Assembly (NCBI GenBank): GCA_947039005.1
Contig: CAMQXY010000005.1
Span: 1-55,246 of the forward strand
Source of the DNA: an uncultured Photobacterium sp.
GTDB lineage: Bacteria > Pseudomonadota > Gammaproteobacteria > Enterobacterales > Vibrionaceae
Length of the DNA: 55,246 nucleotides
Direction of reading: 5' to 3'
Shown: positions 16,980 to 26,830 of the stretch, one piece after another
How positions within the stretch are numbered: the first letter of the stretch is position 1
Layout of the letters: the number at the start of each line of letters is the position of its first letter
Made by a program: the position numbers and the translations under genes
Notes under the pieces: model-generated
What the model saw: the letters and a program-made list of their open reading frames with translations, nothing else
The model's database searches: none
Told to the model about the DNA's origin: nothing

Positions 16980-17575
16980 AGTGCTTGGTTCATCATGTTC
17001 AGCGTGGATTTACGCTGATTGAAATGATTATTACGATTGTCATTTTTGCGGTGGCTATGGTTATTTTAAGCCGATTTTTATTGCCCCAAATTTCATTATC
17101 AGCTGAGCCGCATTATCAAGCCCGTGCTGCGGCATTAGCCAATGCGATGATGACTGAAATTCTAGCGCGTAAATTTGATGCTAATAGTGATGATAATGGT
17201 GAGCAGATCCGCTGTGATGATACCCAAGATCTGCAAGGCAACATTATTGATAACCCTTGTTCTATGAGTTTAACGTCAACGACAGATAGACAACAGTTTG
17301 CGACAGTTGATGATTATATTGGCTGCTGGCAGGGAAACAGTGCTGAGTGTAAAAACGGTAATGGGATTGCGTTAAGTAATGCCCTTGGTGATTCGATTGC
17401 CGCAGATTACAGTCACTTTACAGTAACGGTGGCTGTTTTTTACGATAACAATTTAACCAATATTCCGAACCCAACCACAGCGGTAACACCGCACAACTAT
17501 AAGCGGATTAATATGGTGGTAGATAGTGGTCGTTATGGGCGCTATCAGTTTGCAGCGTATCGGGGTAATTACTAA
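16976..17575 (+). CDS. mshD: MSHA minor pilin MshD
   Basis: A 199-residue prepilin-like protein. The leader is longer than in its neighbours (MKCLVHHVQRG) and is cut before FTLIEMIIT, keeping the Glu5 residue, followed by a hydrophobic helix. Four cysteines in the middle part (CDDTQ, PCSM, GCWQGNSAEC) may form disulfides. I chose the ATG at 16976, which overlaps the mshC stop by four bases, over a TTG two codons earlier. mshO begins on its stop codon. It is expected to act in the pilus-initiation minor pilin complex. Confidence 0.92.
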   Translation: MKCLVHHVQRGFTLIEMIITIVIFAVAMVILSRFLLPQISLSAEPHYQARAAALANAMMTEILARKFDANSDDNGEQIRCDDTQDLQGNIIDNPCSMSLTSTTDRQQFATVDDYIGCWQGNSAECKNGNGIALSNALGDSIAADYSHFTVTVAVFYDNNLTNIPNPTTAVTPHNYKRINMVVDSGRYGRYQFAAYRGNY

Positions 17576-18342
17576 TGATCTCGCGTCAATCGCAAGGTTT
17601 TACCTTGATCGAATTGATCATGGTGATCATGGTGATGGCATTTATTACCATCGGTATCGGTCGTTTTGTTAGTCTTGGTACTGAAGGCTATTTACAAACC
17701 CGTGATCGAGAGCAATTACAATCTCAGGCGCGATTCGCGGTTGAACGTTTAAGCCGTGAATTGCGTGATGCAGTACCCAATAGTCTTGAGGTGACAGATG
17801 ATGAATATGGTCATTGTTTAGCTTTTCGACCGATTCAATATAGCGGTGATTATATTAATCCAAATTTAACTCATATTGATGTTATTTCGGGGTTTCTTAC
17901 TCAGACCTCAGCGCCAATATTTGAAACTAATATGATGCTCGTGATTAACCCCCATAAACCGCAAGATTTTGATGTTATTAGTGATCAAGTTGCTAAAGTG
18001 ACGGCAATAAATAAAGGAATAGCCGCTAATCAGTGGCAGTTTGAACTTGATGGTCAACATAGTTTTAGTAGCGGTTCATTGTCGCAGCGTTTTTACATTT
18101 ATACCCAAAGTGTGCGTTTTTGTCTTGAAAATAATAGTCTCACCCGCACCATTATTGATAACTCAGGAATCGAATCACAACCCGTATTACTTGCCCAATA
18201 TTTAGATGCCAATATGTCTGCTTTTACACTTGATAATGTAGCCCTTGTGCGTAGTGCATTAGTGGCTTGGCAGTTCACTTTTACTCGCAATGGTGAGTCG
18301 AGCCGTTATAACCATACTGTACAGGTGATGAATGTCCCGTAA
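17575..18342 (+). CDS. mshO: MSHA minor pilin MshO
   Basis: A 255-residue prepilin-like protein resembling PilW/GspJ-type minor pilins. Leader MISRQSQG is cut before FTLIELIMV, with Glu5 present and a hydrophobic helix to about residue 30; the periplasmic part is larger than in the other minor pilins. The segment LQSQARFAVERLSRELRDAV is typical of PilW/MshO proteins. Its start shares one base with the mshD stop (TAATG) and its end overlaps mshP by 11 nt. Confidence 0.93.
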   Translation: MISRQSQGFTLIELIMVIMVMAFITIGIGRFVSLGTEGYLQTRDREQLQSQARFAVERLSRELRDAVPNSLEVTDDEYGHCLAFRPIQYSGDYINPNLTHIDVISGFLTQTSAPIFETNMMLVINPHKPQDFDVISDQVAKVTAINKGIAANQWQFELDGQHSFSSGSLSQRFYIYTQSVRFCLENNSLTRTIIDNSGIESQPVLLAQYLDANMSAFTLDNVALVRSALVAWQFTFTRNGESSRYNHTVQVMNVP

Positions 18343-18766
18343 CCTCTCTACCTCATTAAGATCACAAACAGGTAGCGCTTTAGTGGTGGCTATTTTTATT
18401 ATTACCGTGATGTCGATGATGGCTGCTGCAATGATCAAAATTAATGCGTCGCAAGCAGTAACCACTACTCAAGAAATACTCGGAACTCGAGCGTGGTTTG
18501 CAGCTCATAGTGGGATTGAAATTAGCTTAAATACATTATTCCCCATCGGTGATCCCAATCAAATGTTAACCTGTGCGGCTATTGTAACTCAGATCCCGCT
18601 GGTGGATTTCGATGGCTGTAGTGTCACAGTTAAATGTGATGAATTTTCAGGTGATAGTGCGGAGACTACGCGGCGGATCCAATTACGCAGTACAGGGCGT
18701 TGTGGCAGTGGTCAATATCAAGTGGCTCGCCAACAACAAGTGTGGGTTAAGGGATTAGCGCAATGA
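18332..18766 (+). CDS. mshP: MSHA biogenesis protein MshP
   Basis: A 144-residue PilX-like minor component. Its N-terminal hydrophobic helix (about residues 15–38) follows GSALVVAIF instead of the canonical FTLIEL, and the usual Glu5 is lacking, as in PilX/GspK-type pseudopilins. The segment ARAWFAAHSGIE-like (TRAWFAAHSGIEISL) matches this group. It overlaps mshO by 11 nt and mshQ by 4 nt (ATGA), so it should be translated together with them. Function is inferred from family and position. Confidence 0.9.
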   Translation: MSRNLSTSLRSQTGSALVVAIFIITVMSMMAAAMIKINASQAVTTTQEILGTRAWFAAHSGIEISLNTLFPIGDPNQMLTCAAIVTQIPLVDFDGCSVTVKCDEFSGDSAETTRRIQLRSTGRCGSGQYQVARQQQVWVKGLAQ

Positions 18767-21700
18767 AATTTGTTTTAAAAACAGCCATGAGGTTATGGTT
18801 TATTTTATTAGGGGTGTTTGCTATTAATGCCATAGCAGAGACTGATATTAATCCGTCTCAAACGTTAATATCTTCATCAACTCAAAACCAAACTCAAAAC
18901 TTTTGTGAATATTTTCCGCAATTGGCACAGTCCCATGCAAAAGAAAAATCCGATGGTAAATTAATAAAAATGGGGATTCAATATCCTTATTTAAAATCTG
19001 ACAATAATAAAAAATACCAATTAGGCTTTAACCATTTTATTGATCAAGGGGGAGGTAAAGATAAATCGTGTCAAAACCTATCGAGTCAATGGGCGTGTGA
19101 AATGGATTCAAGCTTGATAGTAAAATCTAAACAAATGCCAGTAATGCCAACTTATAATAATATTCCGTTGGATAATATTGTCTGTAGTGCTCCAGAGTTA
19201 GAACAATACCGCGATCAATGCATTGAGAGTTATGGCAGTGATAATATTCTAATGTTACCGCAAGGGGATTATTTAAAAGTTGAGTTAGGCTCAAACACTA
19301 ATACCCAATTACAAGGTGGCATCTATAAAATAAAGAGTTTATTAGTTAGAGAAGGTGCAACTATTACCGTTGCGAGAGGGAAGCAAGCGATTATCTATGT
19401 TGAAGAGGCTGAATTTAGCGGCAAAATAAATAACAATGGATCACCCGATAATCTCTATATATTTGGTACGAATGATGATACTGATTCTTTCGCTTTAGAT
19501 ACTGAGATAAAAGCATCGATTAACTTATCTAGTACGGTTGAGATGGTCGGTTATTTGTATTCTGCGGGTAATATTGTAATTTCAGCAAATTATGGTAAAG
19601 GCATTGCTATTGCTGATCGACCTAAAACATTACGCGGCGCGGTAACAGCACGTAATTTACGGATTGATACCGACAGTAATATTTGGGGAGGGGGATCTTG
19701 TGTGCAAGAGAAAGAATATGATTTGGTTGTTACCCCTGAAAAAGCACAGATATTAAGTTGTGATCGTGTACCGATAACGTTTAATGTCCATCAAAAAAAT
19801 AATCACCAGATAGACACGACATATAATGGCAATCTTGTCGTATCGACGAGTTTAAGTCAGCCCACTCTTGCTTATTGGTTTACGTCTAAAAATAGCAATA
19901 CCAACCCCAGTGATGCCTCACAACCTATTAATGTGAGAGTAGCCAATGGCGTGGGTAAATTATGGCTAAAAAGTGAAAACTATATTGGTAACATTACTGT
20001 TCGTGGCGTTTTACGACAAAATACGAACCTATTAGCGACGGCAACGGGGCAATATACCGTTGTGCCTTTTAAGTTTGAAATAAGTCATGATCCTTTACTA
20101 ATGATCGCCAATAAACCTCATGATATTACTGTTACTGCAATGGCTTGCGCTGACGATAAAAAGAGTAATACTGTCGCGACGGGTTACAGTGGCACTAGAA
20201 AATTATCATTGGAAACTCAATTTATAGCTCCCTCTACTCAAGGTAATAGCAAGGTTGAATTACGTGCGATGCCGCAACGATCTTGGTCAATGGATGAGGT
20301 TCAGCTGGTCTTTGAAAATGGGGTTGCAAAGGGGAAATTAAGGTATTCAGATGCAGGTAAAGTCGTATTGAATATCATCGATCGTGATTGTAATAGTGAT
20401 CGTGGCTGTGACATTGGATCACCACTAAGATTTCAAGCTGATGATTGGACTCAATTAGATGGCTCGGTAGTGATTCACTCTCGACCGTGGACTTTTGCGA
20501 TGTGTCCTCAAGCTAACGATAGTTTTACTGGGACGGCGAGTCGTGGTGATGGTCTAGCCGCCGCAGGAGATGCATTTGTGGTTCGCGCACGACCATTGCA
20601 ATGGCAAACGGGCGATAAGTTACATAATCTTATTGATGTTACCAATAACAATTACTGCCAACGTCTAATTACGCCTAACTTCTTTGCTCAAGACGCGCCA
20701 GTAGCAACAGTAACGGCCTCTGTTGTTGGCATTGATACGCCCCAAAACGGTTACCAAGGTGAGTTAAGCGGTATTACTCGTCAACAAAATAGTGATTTGC
20801 ATGATAATACGGCAATGATTTTTGATGATTTGCGTTGGAGTGAGGTTGGTAGTGTCAAGTTAGCAATGACAGCTGATAGTTATCTCGGTATGAAGATAAA
20901 CCCTAGTCAGCGTGCCATCGGACGTTTTTATCCAAAACAGTTTGTTATTAAAGACAGTGCCATCATCAATGCCCATACTGAATCATCCCCATTTACTTAT
21001 ATGGATCAAACCTTCAAAGCAAATGTTATCGTTGAAGCGCAAAATGCTGTTGGCGAACCAACGCGTAATTACGGCGCATTTGCACCTAGGCTAAAAGAGA
21101 GGTTGTTATTAACGGCGGTCGATCTTAATTCAAATACCCGTTTAAATGATGTTAGTGCGCGGCTTGATCAATCCAATTTAATGAGTGGTTGGCAGCATCA
21201 ATGGCAACAGGCACAACTTACTATTAGTGATGGTAAACTAGCATTTACACGCTTACCGAAACAAAACAATCAATTAGTTGCAACTGTGACCACTGCTGAT
21301 GGTCCATTTAAGATTGGCTTAGGGCTGTCAGTGATACCGCGAACTGAGTGCTTAGTGTTAGGCTGTACTGATTTTGCGAATAAGCCCCTGTCATTACAGC
21401 GCTATAATCAACCACAAGTATTAACTGCACCACTTAATGGTTGGGTTGATAGTCGTTATGGGCGGATGGTGTTAGATGATGCCAGTGGCGTATTTGATCA
21501 ACCGTTGACGATGCCGTTAAAGGTTGAATATTGGAATGGTAATCAGTTTACGACGAATTCTAACGACAGTCGCTCACACTTTAATAGTCAGTGGTCATGT
21601 AAGCAAATTATTTATACCTCTAAACCTCACGATAAAGCCAGTTTAAGCGCAACCACCAATAACGTATCACAAGGTAAGAATTATTCGTTACAGGTATTGC

Positions 21701-21939
21701 CCGGTGTTGATGAAAATGAAAGTTATATCAAACAACAATTGCGGTTTTGGCTACGAATAGCGGCTCAGCCTGCAAGTAATATTGGTTGCACTGAGAATGA
21801 AAATGTTAATCAGCCATGGCTGACATTTAACTGGCGCGGTGTTGGTGACGAGGATCCGTCAGGCTTGGTAACCTTTGGTAATTACCGTGGTAATGATAGA
21901 ATCATTTATCGTTCGGAAAATGCCTCAATCAACCCATAG
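18763..21939 (+). CDS. mshQ: MSHA biogenesis protein MshQ, large exported protein
   Basis: A 1058-residue secreted or surface protein with a signal peptide ending near INAIA (about residue 26). Residues about 130–310 form a Gly/Asn/Ile-rich stretch of short repeating beta strands, reminiscent of polymer-forming or beta-helical surface modules. The remainder contains many short beta-rich segments with scattered cysteines, and I associate the C-terminal half with the large MshQ domain (DUF6701). It is last in the msh operon and resembles tip-adhesin-type proteins in position and size (inference). Its start overlaps mshP (ATGA). No clear terminator is seen before mreB. Confidence 0.88.
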   Translation: MKFVLKTAMRLWFILLGVFAINAIAETDINPSQTLISSSTQNQTQNFCEYFPQLAQSHAKEKSDGKLIKMGIQYPYLKSDNNKKYQLGFNHFIDQGGGKDKSCQNLSSQWACEMDSSLIVKSKQMPVMPTYNNIPLDNIVCSAPELEQYRDQCIESYGSDNILMLPQGDYLKVELGSNTNTQLQGGIYKIKSLLVREGATITVARGKQAIIYVEEAEFSGKINNNGSPDNLYIFGTNDDTDSFALDTEIKASINLSSTVEMVGYLYSAGNIVISANYGKGIAIADRPKTLRGAVTARNLRIDTDSNIWGGGSCVQEKEYDLVVTPEKAQILSCDRVPITFNVHQKNNHQIDTTYNGNLVVSTSLSQPTLAYWFTSKNSNTNPSDASQPINVRVANGVGKLWLKSENYIGNITVRGVLRQNTNLLATATGQYTVVPFKFEISHDPLLMIANKPHDITVTAMACADDKKSNTVATGYSGTRKLSLETQFIAPSTQGNSKVELRAMPQRSWSMDEVQLVFENGVAKGKLRYSDAGKVVLNIIDRDCNSDRGCDIGSPLRFQADDWTQLDGSVVIHSRPWTFAMCPQANDSFTGTASRGDGLAAAGDAFVVRARPLQWQTGDKLHNLIDVTNNNYCQRLITPNFFAQDAPVATVTASVVGIDTPQNGYQGELSGITRQQNSDLHDNTAMIFDDLRWSEVGSVKLAMTADSYLGMKINPSQRAIGRFYPKQFVIKDSAIINAHTESSPFTYMDQTFKANVIVEAQNAVGEPTRNYGAFAPRLKERLLLTAVDLNSNTRLNDVSARLDQSNLMSGWQHQWQQAQLTISDGKLAFTRLPKQNNQLVATVTTADGPFKIGLGLSVIPRTECLVLGCTDFANKPLSLQRYNQPQVLTAPLNGWVDSRYGRMVLDDASGVFDQPLTMPLKVEYWNGNQFTTNSNDSRSHFNSQWSCKQIIYTSKPHDKASLSATTNNVSQGKNYSLQVLPGVDENESYIKQQLRFWLRIAAQPASNIGCTENENVNQPWLTFNWRGVGDEDPSGLVTFGNYRGNDRIIYRSENASINP

Positions 21940-22050
21940 AGTAAATAAATTGCGTGTCTAGACGCGGTTTAGCGATCCATATCTTGTTTCACTTGGTAGC
22001 ACTTGATACATTGAGCGCAATTTACGATTTTTTAACGCTTGCAGGAATAG

Positions 22051-23103
<1,053 letters not shown>

Positions 23104-23143
23104 TGTCATCATAGGATTCCAATTAAACAGGTTATAGCGTTAT

Positions 23144-24133
23144 ATGAAACCTATATTTGGCAGAGGTCCATCTCTGCAATTACGCCTGTTTCTTGCCATA
23201 TTATTATCGGCTAGCTTAATGCTAGCCGATAGTCGTCTTGGTGCTTTTGCCAATATTCGTTATTTATTGAATTCGGCGGTAGCGCCGCTGCAATATACTG
23301 CAAATTTACCGCGTGAAATGTTAGATGTTTTGCGTGGGCAATTCAGTTCTCATCAACGATTATTGACAGAAAATAAAGCATTAAAGCGTGATTTATTAGT
23401 CATGAAAAGTAATATGTTATTACTTGATCAACTACAGCAAGAAAACCAGCGTTTAAGAGATTTACTCGGTTCTCCATTTGTTCGCGATGAACGTAAAATG
23501 GTGGCAGAGGTGATGGCGGTTGATTCTGATCCCTATAGCTATCAAGTGATGATTGATAAAGGTCGTATTGATGGTGTTTATGAAGGTCAGCCCGTTATCA
23601 ATGATAGAGGTATTGTTGGCCAAGTGTCTTATGTTGGGGCACATAATAGCCGGGTGTTATTATTAATCGATCCTACCAATGCGATTCCAGTACAGGTTGT
23701 TCGTAATGATATTCGTGTTATTGCAACCGGTGGTGGACGGAATAATCAGATTTTACTTGAGCATGTACCAAGCAGTACTGACATTAAAAAAGGTGATTTA
23801 CTGGTAAGTTCTGGCTTAGGGGGGCGTTATCCAGAAGGGTATCCTGTGGCGCGGGTAACATCATTCTCGTTTGATAATAAGCGTCCATTTGCACAGATCA
23901 CAGCAAAAGCATTGGTTCAGTTTGATCGTTTGCGTTATCTATTACTGGTATGGCCAACTGATCGCGTTAAAATGAGTGATAAAGCAACGGCAGAGGTTGC
24001 TCCTGTTAATGCTGTTAATGCTGCTAATGCTGTGACATCGCAACCACCTGCACCGGTAATAACAGCACCTGCAACAGCAATAACGGCTGATCCTGCTGTG
24101 CCAGCATTGAAGAAGGTAACTAATGCCAACTAA
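23144..24133 (+). CDS. mreC: Rod shape-determining protein MreC
   Basis: MreC is a bitopic periplasmic scaffold that links MreB to the wall-synthesis enzymes PBP2 and RodA. A short cytoplasmic N-terminus and one helix (about residues 11–28) lead to a coiled coil (about 65–108) and two beta-barrel modules (about 115–270). The last 50 residues are a low-complexity Ala/Val/Pro/Thr tail that includes three VNA/AAN repeats encoded by 9-bp direct repeats at 24005–24031. It follows mreB by 40 nt and overlaps mreD by 11 nt. Confidence 0.97.
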   Translation: MKPIFGRGPSLQLRLFLAILLSASLMLADSRLGAFANIRYLLNSAVAPLQYTANLPREMLDVLRGQFSSHQRLLTENKALKRDLLVMKSNMLLLDQLQQENQRLRDLLGSPFVRDERKMVAEVMAVDSDPYSYQVMIDKGRIDGVYEGQPVINDRGIVGQVSYVGAHNSRVLLLIDPTNAIPVQVVRNDIRVIATGGGRNNQILLEHVPSSTDIKKGDLLVSSGLGGRYPEGYPVARVTSFSFDNKRPFAQITAKALVQFDRLRYLLLVWPTDRVKMSDKATAEVAPVNAVNAANAVTSQPPAPVITAPATAITADPAVPALKKVTNAN

Positions 24134-24611
24134 TAAAGCACATGGTCGAATCTGGATTTGGTTATCGTTTCTGTTTGCACTCGTGTTACAAGCTGTGCCT
24201 TGGCCTGGTGAACTTGAACCTTTTAGGCCATCGTGGGTAGTATTAGTGACGTGCTATTGGGTATTAGCATTACCCCATCGGGTTAATGTTGGTACCGCTT
24301 TAATCGTGGGTCTATTATGGGATTTAATTTTAGGCTCAACGCTTGGTGTGCGCGGGTTAATGTTGTCAGTGATTGCTTATATTATTGCGCTTAACTTTAG
24401 GGTATTACGTAATTTATCATTATGGCAGCAAGCTATTGTGATTGCGTTATTATCCTTGGCCGGTAAGTTAATTGAATTCTGGGCTGAATATTTAGTCTCA
24501 AATATTAGTTTTTATCCGCAGCAACTATTGGCGGTGCTATTAAACTTTATATTATGGCCCTGGCTATTTTTATTACTGCGCCGGATTCGACGTAAATTAG
24601 CGATTCGCTAG
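24123..24611 (+). CDS. mreD: Rod shape-determining protein MreD
   Basis: A 162-residue polytopic inner-membrane protein with about five hydrophobic helices and few charged residues. It completes the MreBCD elongation complex. The motif PFRPSWVVLVTCYWVLALPHRVNVGTA (described from about residue 37) and the GLLWDLILGSTLGVRG segment are typical of proteobacterial MreD. The start overlaps the end of mreC by 11 nt, pointing to coupled translation, and a hairpin terminator follows. Confidence 0.95.
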   Translation: MPTNKAHGRIWIWLSFLFALVLQAVPWPGELEPFRPSWVVLVTCYWVLALPHRVNVGTALIVGLLWDLILGSTLGVRGLMLSVIAYIIALNFRVLRNLSLWQQAIVIALLSLAGKLIEFWAEYLVSNISFYPQQLLAVLLNFILWPWLFLLLRRIRRKLAIR

Positions 24612-24627
24612 TCACGATTAACATTAT

Positions 24628-24654
24628 AGGGGGAGCCAGTAGGTATCCCCCTTT
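24628..24654 (+). terminator. Probable terminator after mreD
   Basis: AGGGGGA (24628–24634) pairs with TCCCCCT (24646–24652) across an 11-nt loop; only three T follow directly, then a T-rich run. It is moderately convincing and lies 17 nt after mreD. Confidence 0.6.
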
Positions 24655-24753
24655 GTGCTTTTGGCGCAACAATTGCGAAATCATTTAATCAACGAGTATT
24701 TAATACGGTATAGCTTATTGCTTGAATCCCGCATTAGTTAACAAAGGATAATT

Positions 24754-25326
24754 ATGTCATCTATTCAACTTTACCTTGCTTCTGGTTCGCCGCGTCGGAT
24801 GGAGCTTTTGACCCAACTTGGTTATAACTTTGAGCGTATAGTGGTAGATGTTGAAGAATGTCATCAAGCCCAAGAAACAGCGGCACAATATGTGCAACGC
24901 TTGTCACGCGATAAAGCTTTTGCAGGTGTAAAAGCCGCCGATAGTGATATTCCAGTACTCGGTGCTGATACTATTGTTGTGGTAGATCAACAAATTCTAG
25001 AAAAACCAGTCGATTTTGAGGATGCTGCGCGTATGCTGAGGTTATTATCAGGACGGCAACATCAAGTGATGACCGCTGTCACCTTAGCGACATCATCACA
25101 CAGTCAAACCTGTTTAGTTACCACTCAAGTGTGGTTTAAAACTTTGTCCGATAACGATATTAAAAAATACTGGCAAAGTGGTGAACCACAAGATAAAGCT
25201 GGAAGCTATGGTATTCAGGGGATAGGCGGCAAATTTGTTACCCGTATCGACGGCAGTTATTACGCTGTGATGGGGTTACCGTTAGTGGAAACCGACATCA
25301 TGGTACAAGATTTTTTAAAGTTATAA
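24754..25326 (+). CDS. maf: Maf family nucleoside triphosphate pyrophosphatase (YhdE type)
   Basis: A 190-residue cytoplasmic house-cleaning pyrophosphatase, predicted to hydrolyse dTTP, UTP and modified pyrimidine nucleotides. The Maf signature [12 protein letters not shown] is at the N-terminus, and the catalytic region [16 protein letters not shown] and the C-terminal [14 protein letters not shown] block are intact. Its place next to mreD and rng is the same as for yhdE in E. coli. AAAGGA precedes the ATG with normal spacing. rng follows 12 nt later, so the two are likely co-transcribed. Confidence 0.95.
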   Translation: MSSIQLYLASGSPRRMELLTQLGYNFERIVVDVEECHQAQETAAQYVQRLSRDKAFAGVKAADSDIPVLGADTIVVVDQQILEKPVDFEDAARMLRLLSGRQHQVMTAVTLATSSHSQTCLVTTQVWFKTLSDNDIKKYWQSGEPQDKAGSYGIQGIGGKFVTRIDGSYYAVMGLPLVETDIMVQDFLKL

Positions 25327-25338
25327 GTAGAGGCAACC

Positions 25339-26808
25339 ATGGGCACTGAGCTGCTAATAAATGTGACGCCGAGTGAAACGCGTGTTGCAATGATTGATGG
25401 GGGTGTTTTGCAAGAGATCCACATTGAACGTGAATCAAAGCGAGGCATCGTCGGCAATATTTACAAAGGGCGTGTAAGCCGTGTCCTACCGGGAATGCAA
25501 GCGGCATTTGTTGATATTGGTTTAGATAAAGCGGCATTTTTGCATGCGTCAGACATTGTTCCTCACACTGAATGTGTGGCGGAAAATGAAAAAAAACAAT
25601 TTAAAGTTCGTGATATTTCAGAGTTAGTTCGTCAAGGACAAGATATTGTAGTGCAGGTGGTTAAAGATCCATTGGGTACTAAAGGGGCACGTTTAACCAC
25701 CGATATTACCCTGCCATCACGTTATTTAGTGTTTATGCCTGGTGCAAGCCATGTCGGTGTATCACAGCGGATTGAATGTGAAAAAGAACGCGATCGATTA
25801 AAGAAAGCGGTAGCGCAGCATTGTGATCATCTTGGTGGCTTTATTATTCGTACCGCCGCGGAAGGGACTGATCCTGATGAAGTGGCACAAGATGCAGCAT
25901 TTTTAAAGCATTTGTGGCGTAAAGTCATTGAACGTCGTGCGAAATATAAACCACGTTCAATGTTATATGGTGAGTTAGGTTTAGCGCAGCGTATTTTACG
26001 TGATTTTGTTGGTACTCAAATTAATCATATTCAAGTCGATTCTCGGATTGCGTTTGATAAGCTTAAAGAATTCACCGATGAGTTCGTGCCTGAAGTTACC
26101 GAAAATATTGAATATTATTCAGGTGATCAGCCTATTTTCGATCTTTACGATACTGAAGCTGAGATCCAACGTTCGCTTGATCGTAAAGTTGAAATGAAGT
26201 CGGGCGGTTATTTAATTATTGATCAGACTGAGGCCATGACCACCGTTGATATTAATACTGGTGCGTTTGTTGGTCGTCGCAATCTTGATGAAACCATTTT
26301 CAATACTAATATTGAAGCCACTAAAGTGATTGCGCGTCAATTACGTTTACGTAATTTAGGTGGCATTATTATTATCGACTTTATTGATATGGCATTGGAA
26401 GAGCATCAACGTCGTGTATTACAGGCTTTAGAGCAAGCATTGTCGTTTGATCGGGTTAAAACCAATATCAACGGCTTTACCCAACTTGGGTTGGTAGAAA
26501 TGACTCGTAAACGTACTCGTGAGAGTATTGAGCATGTGTTATGCAATACTTGCCCCTCTTGTGAAGGTCGCGGTACCGTCAAAACAGTTGAAAGTGTGTG
26601 TTACGAAATTCTACGTGAAATAACACGGGTTAATCGCGCTTATGATGCTGATCGATTTGTGGTTTATGTATCATTAGCTGTTGGTGATGCCTTAGCGGGT
26701 GATGAATATCATGCGTTAGCGGAGCTAGAAGTGTTTATCGGTAAGCAAGTAAAAATCAAACCAGAGCCTCTTTATACTCAAGAGCAATTTGATGTGGTAA
26801 TGATGTAA
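25339..26808 (+). CDS. rng: Ribonuclease G
   Basis: RNase G is an endoribonuclease that matures the 5' end of 16S rRNA and degrades some mRNAs. The 489-residue protein has an S1 RNA-binding domain (about 35–125), a 5'-sensor/DNase-like catalytic core with the metal-binding aspartates in TTVDINTGAF and IIIIDFIDM, and the zinc-link CPSCEGRG. The long unstructured degradosome scaffold of RNase E is missing, which identifies it as RNase G. GAGG precedes the start. yhdP starts 22 nt downstream, so they probably form an operon. Confidence 0.97.
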   Translation: MGTELLINVTPSETRVAMIDGGVLQEIHIERESKRGIVGNIYKGRVSRVLPGMQAAFVDIGLDKAAFLHASDIVPHTECVAENEKKQFKVRDISELVRQGQDIVVQVVKDPLGTKGARLTTDITLPSRYLVFMPGASHVGVSQRIECEKERDRLKKAVAQHCDHLGGFIIRTAAEGTDPDEVAQDAAFLKHLWRKVIERRAKYKPRSMLYGELGLAQRILRDFVGTQINHIQVDSRIAFDKLKEFTDEFVPEVTENIEYYSGDQPIFDLYDTEAEIQRSLDRKVEMKSGGYLIIDQTEAMTTVDINTGAFVGRRNLDETIFNTNIEATKVIARQLRLRNLGGIIIIDFIDMALEEHQRRVLQALEQALSFDRVKTNINGFTQLGLVEMTRKRTRESIEHVLCNTCPSCEGRGTVKTVESVCYEILREITRVNRAYDADRFVVYVSLAVGDALAGDEYHALAELEVFIGKQVKIKPEPLYTQEQFDVVMM

Positions 26809-26830
26809 TGTACTCAGTGAGGAAGTAACA

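Noticed and set aside
23935..24129. Ala/Val-rich minus-strand frame over the mreC tail
   Set aside because: It mirrors the low-complexity repeat-coding tail of mreC.
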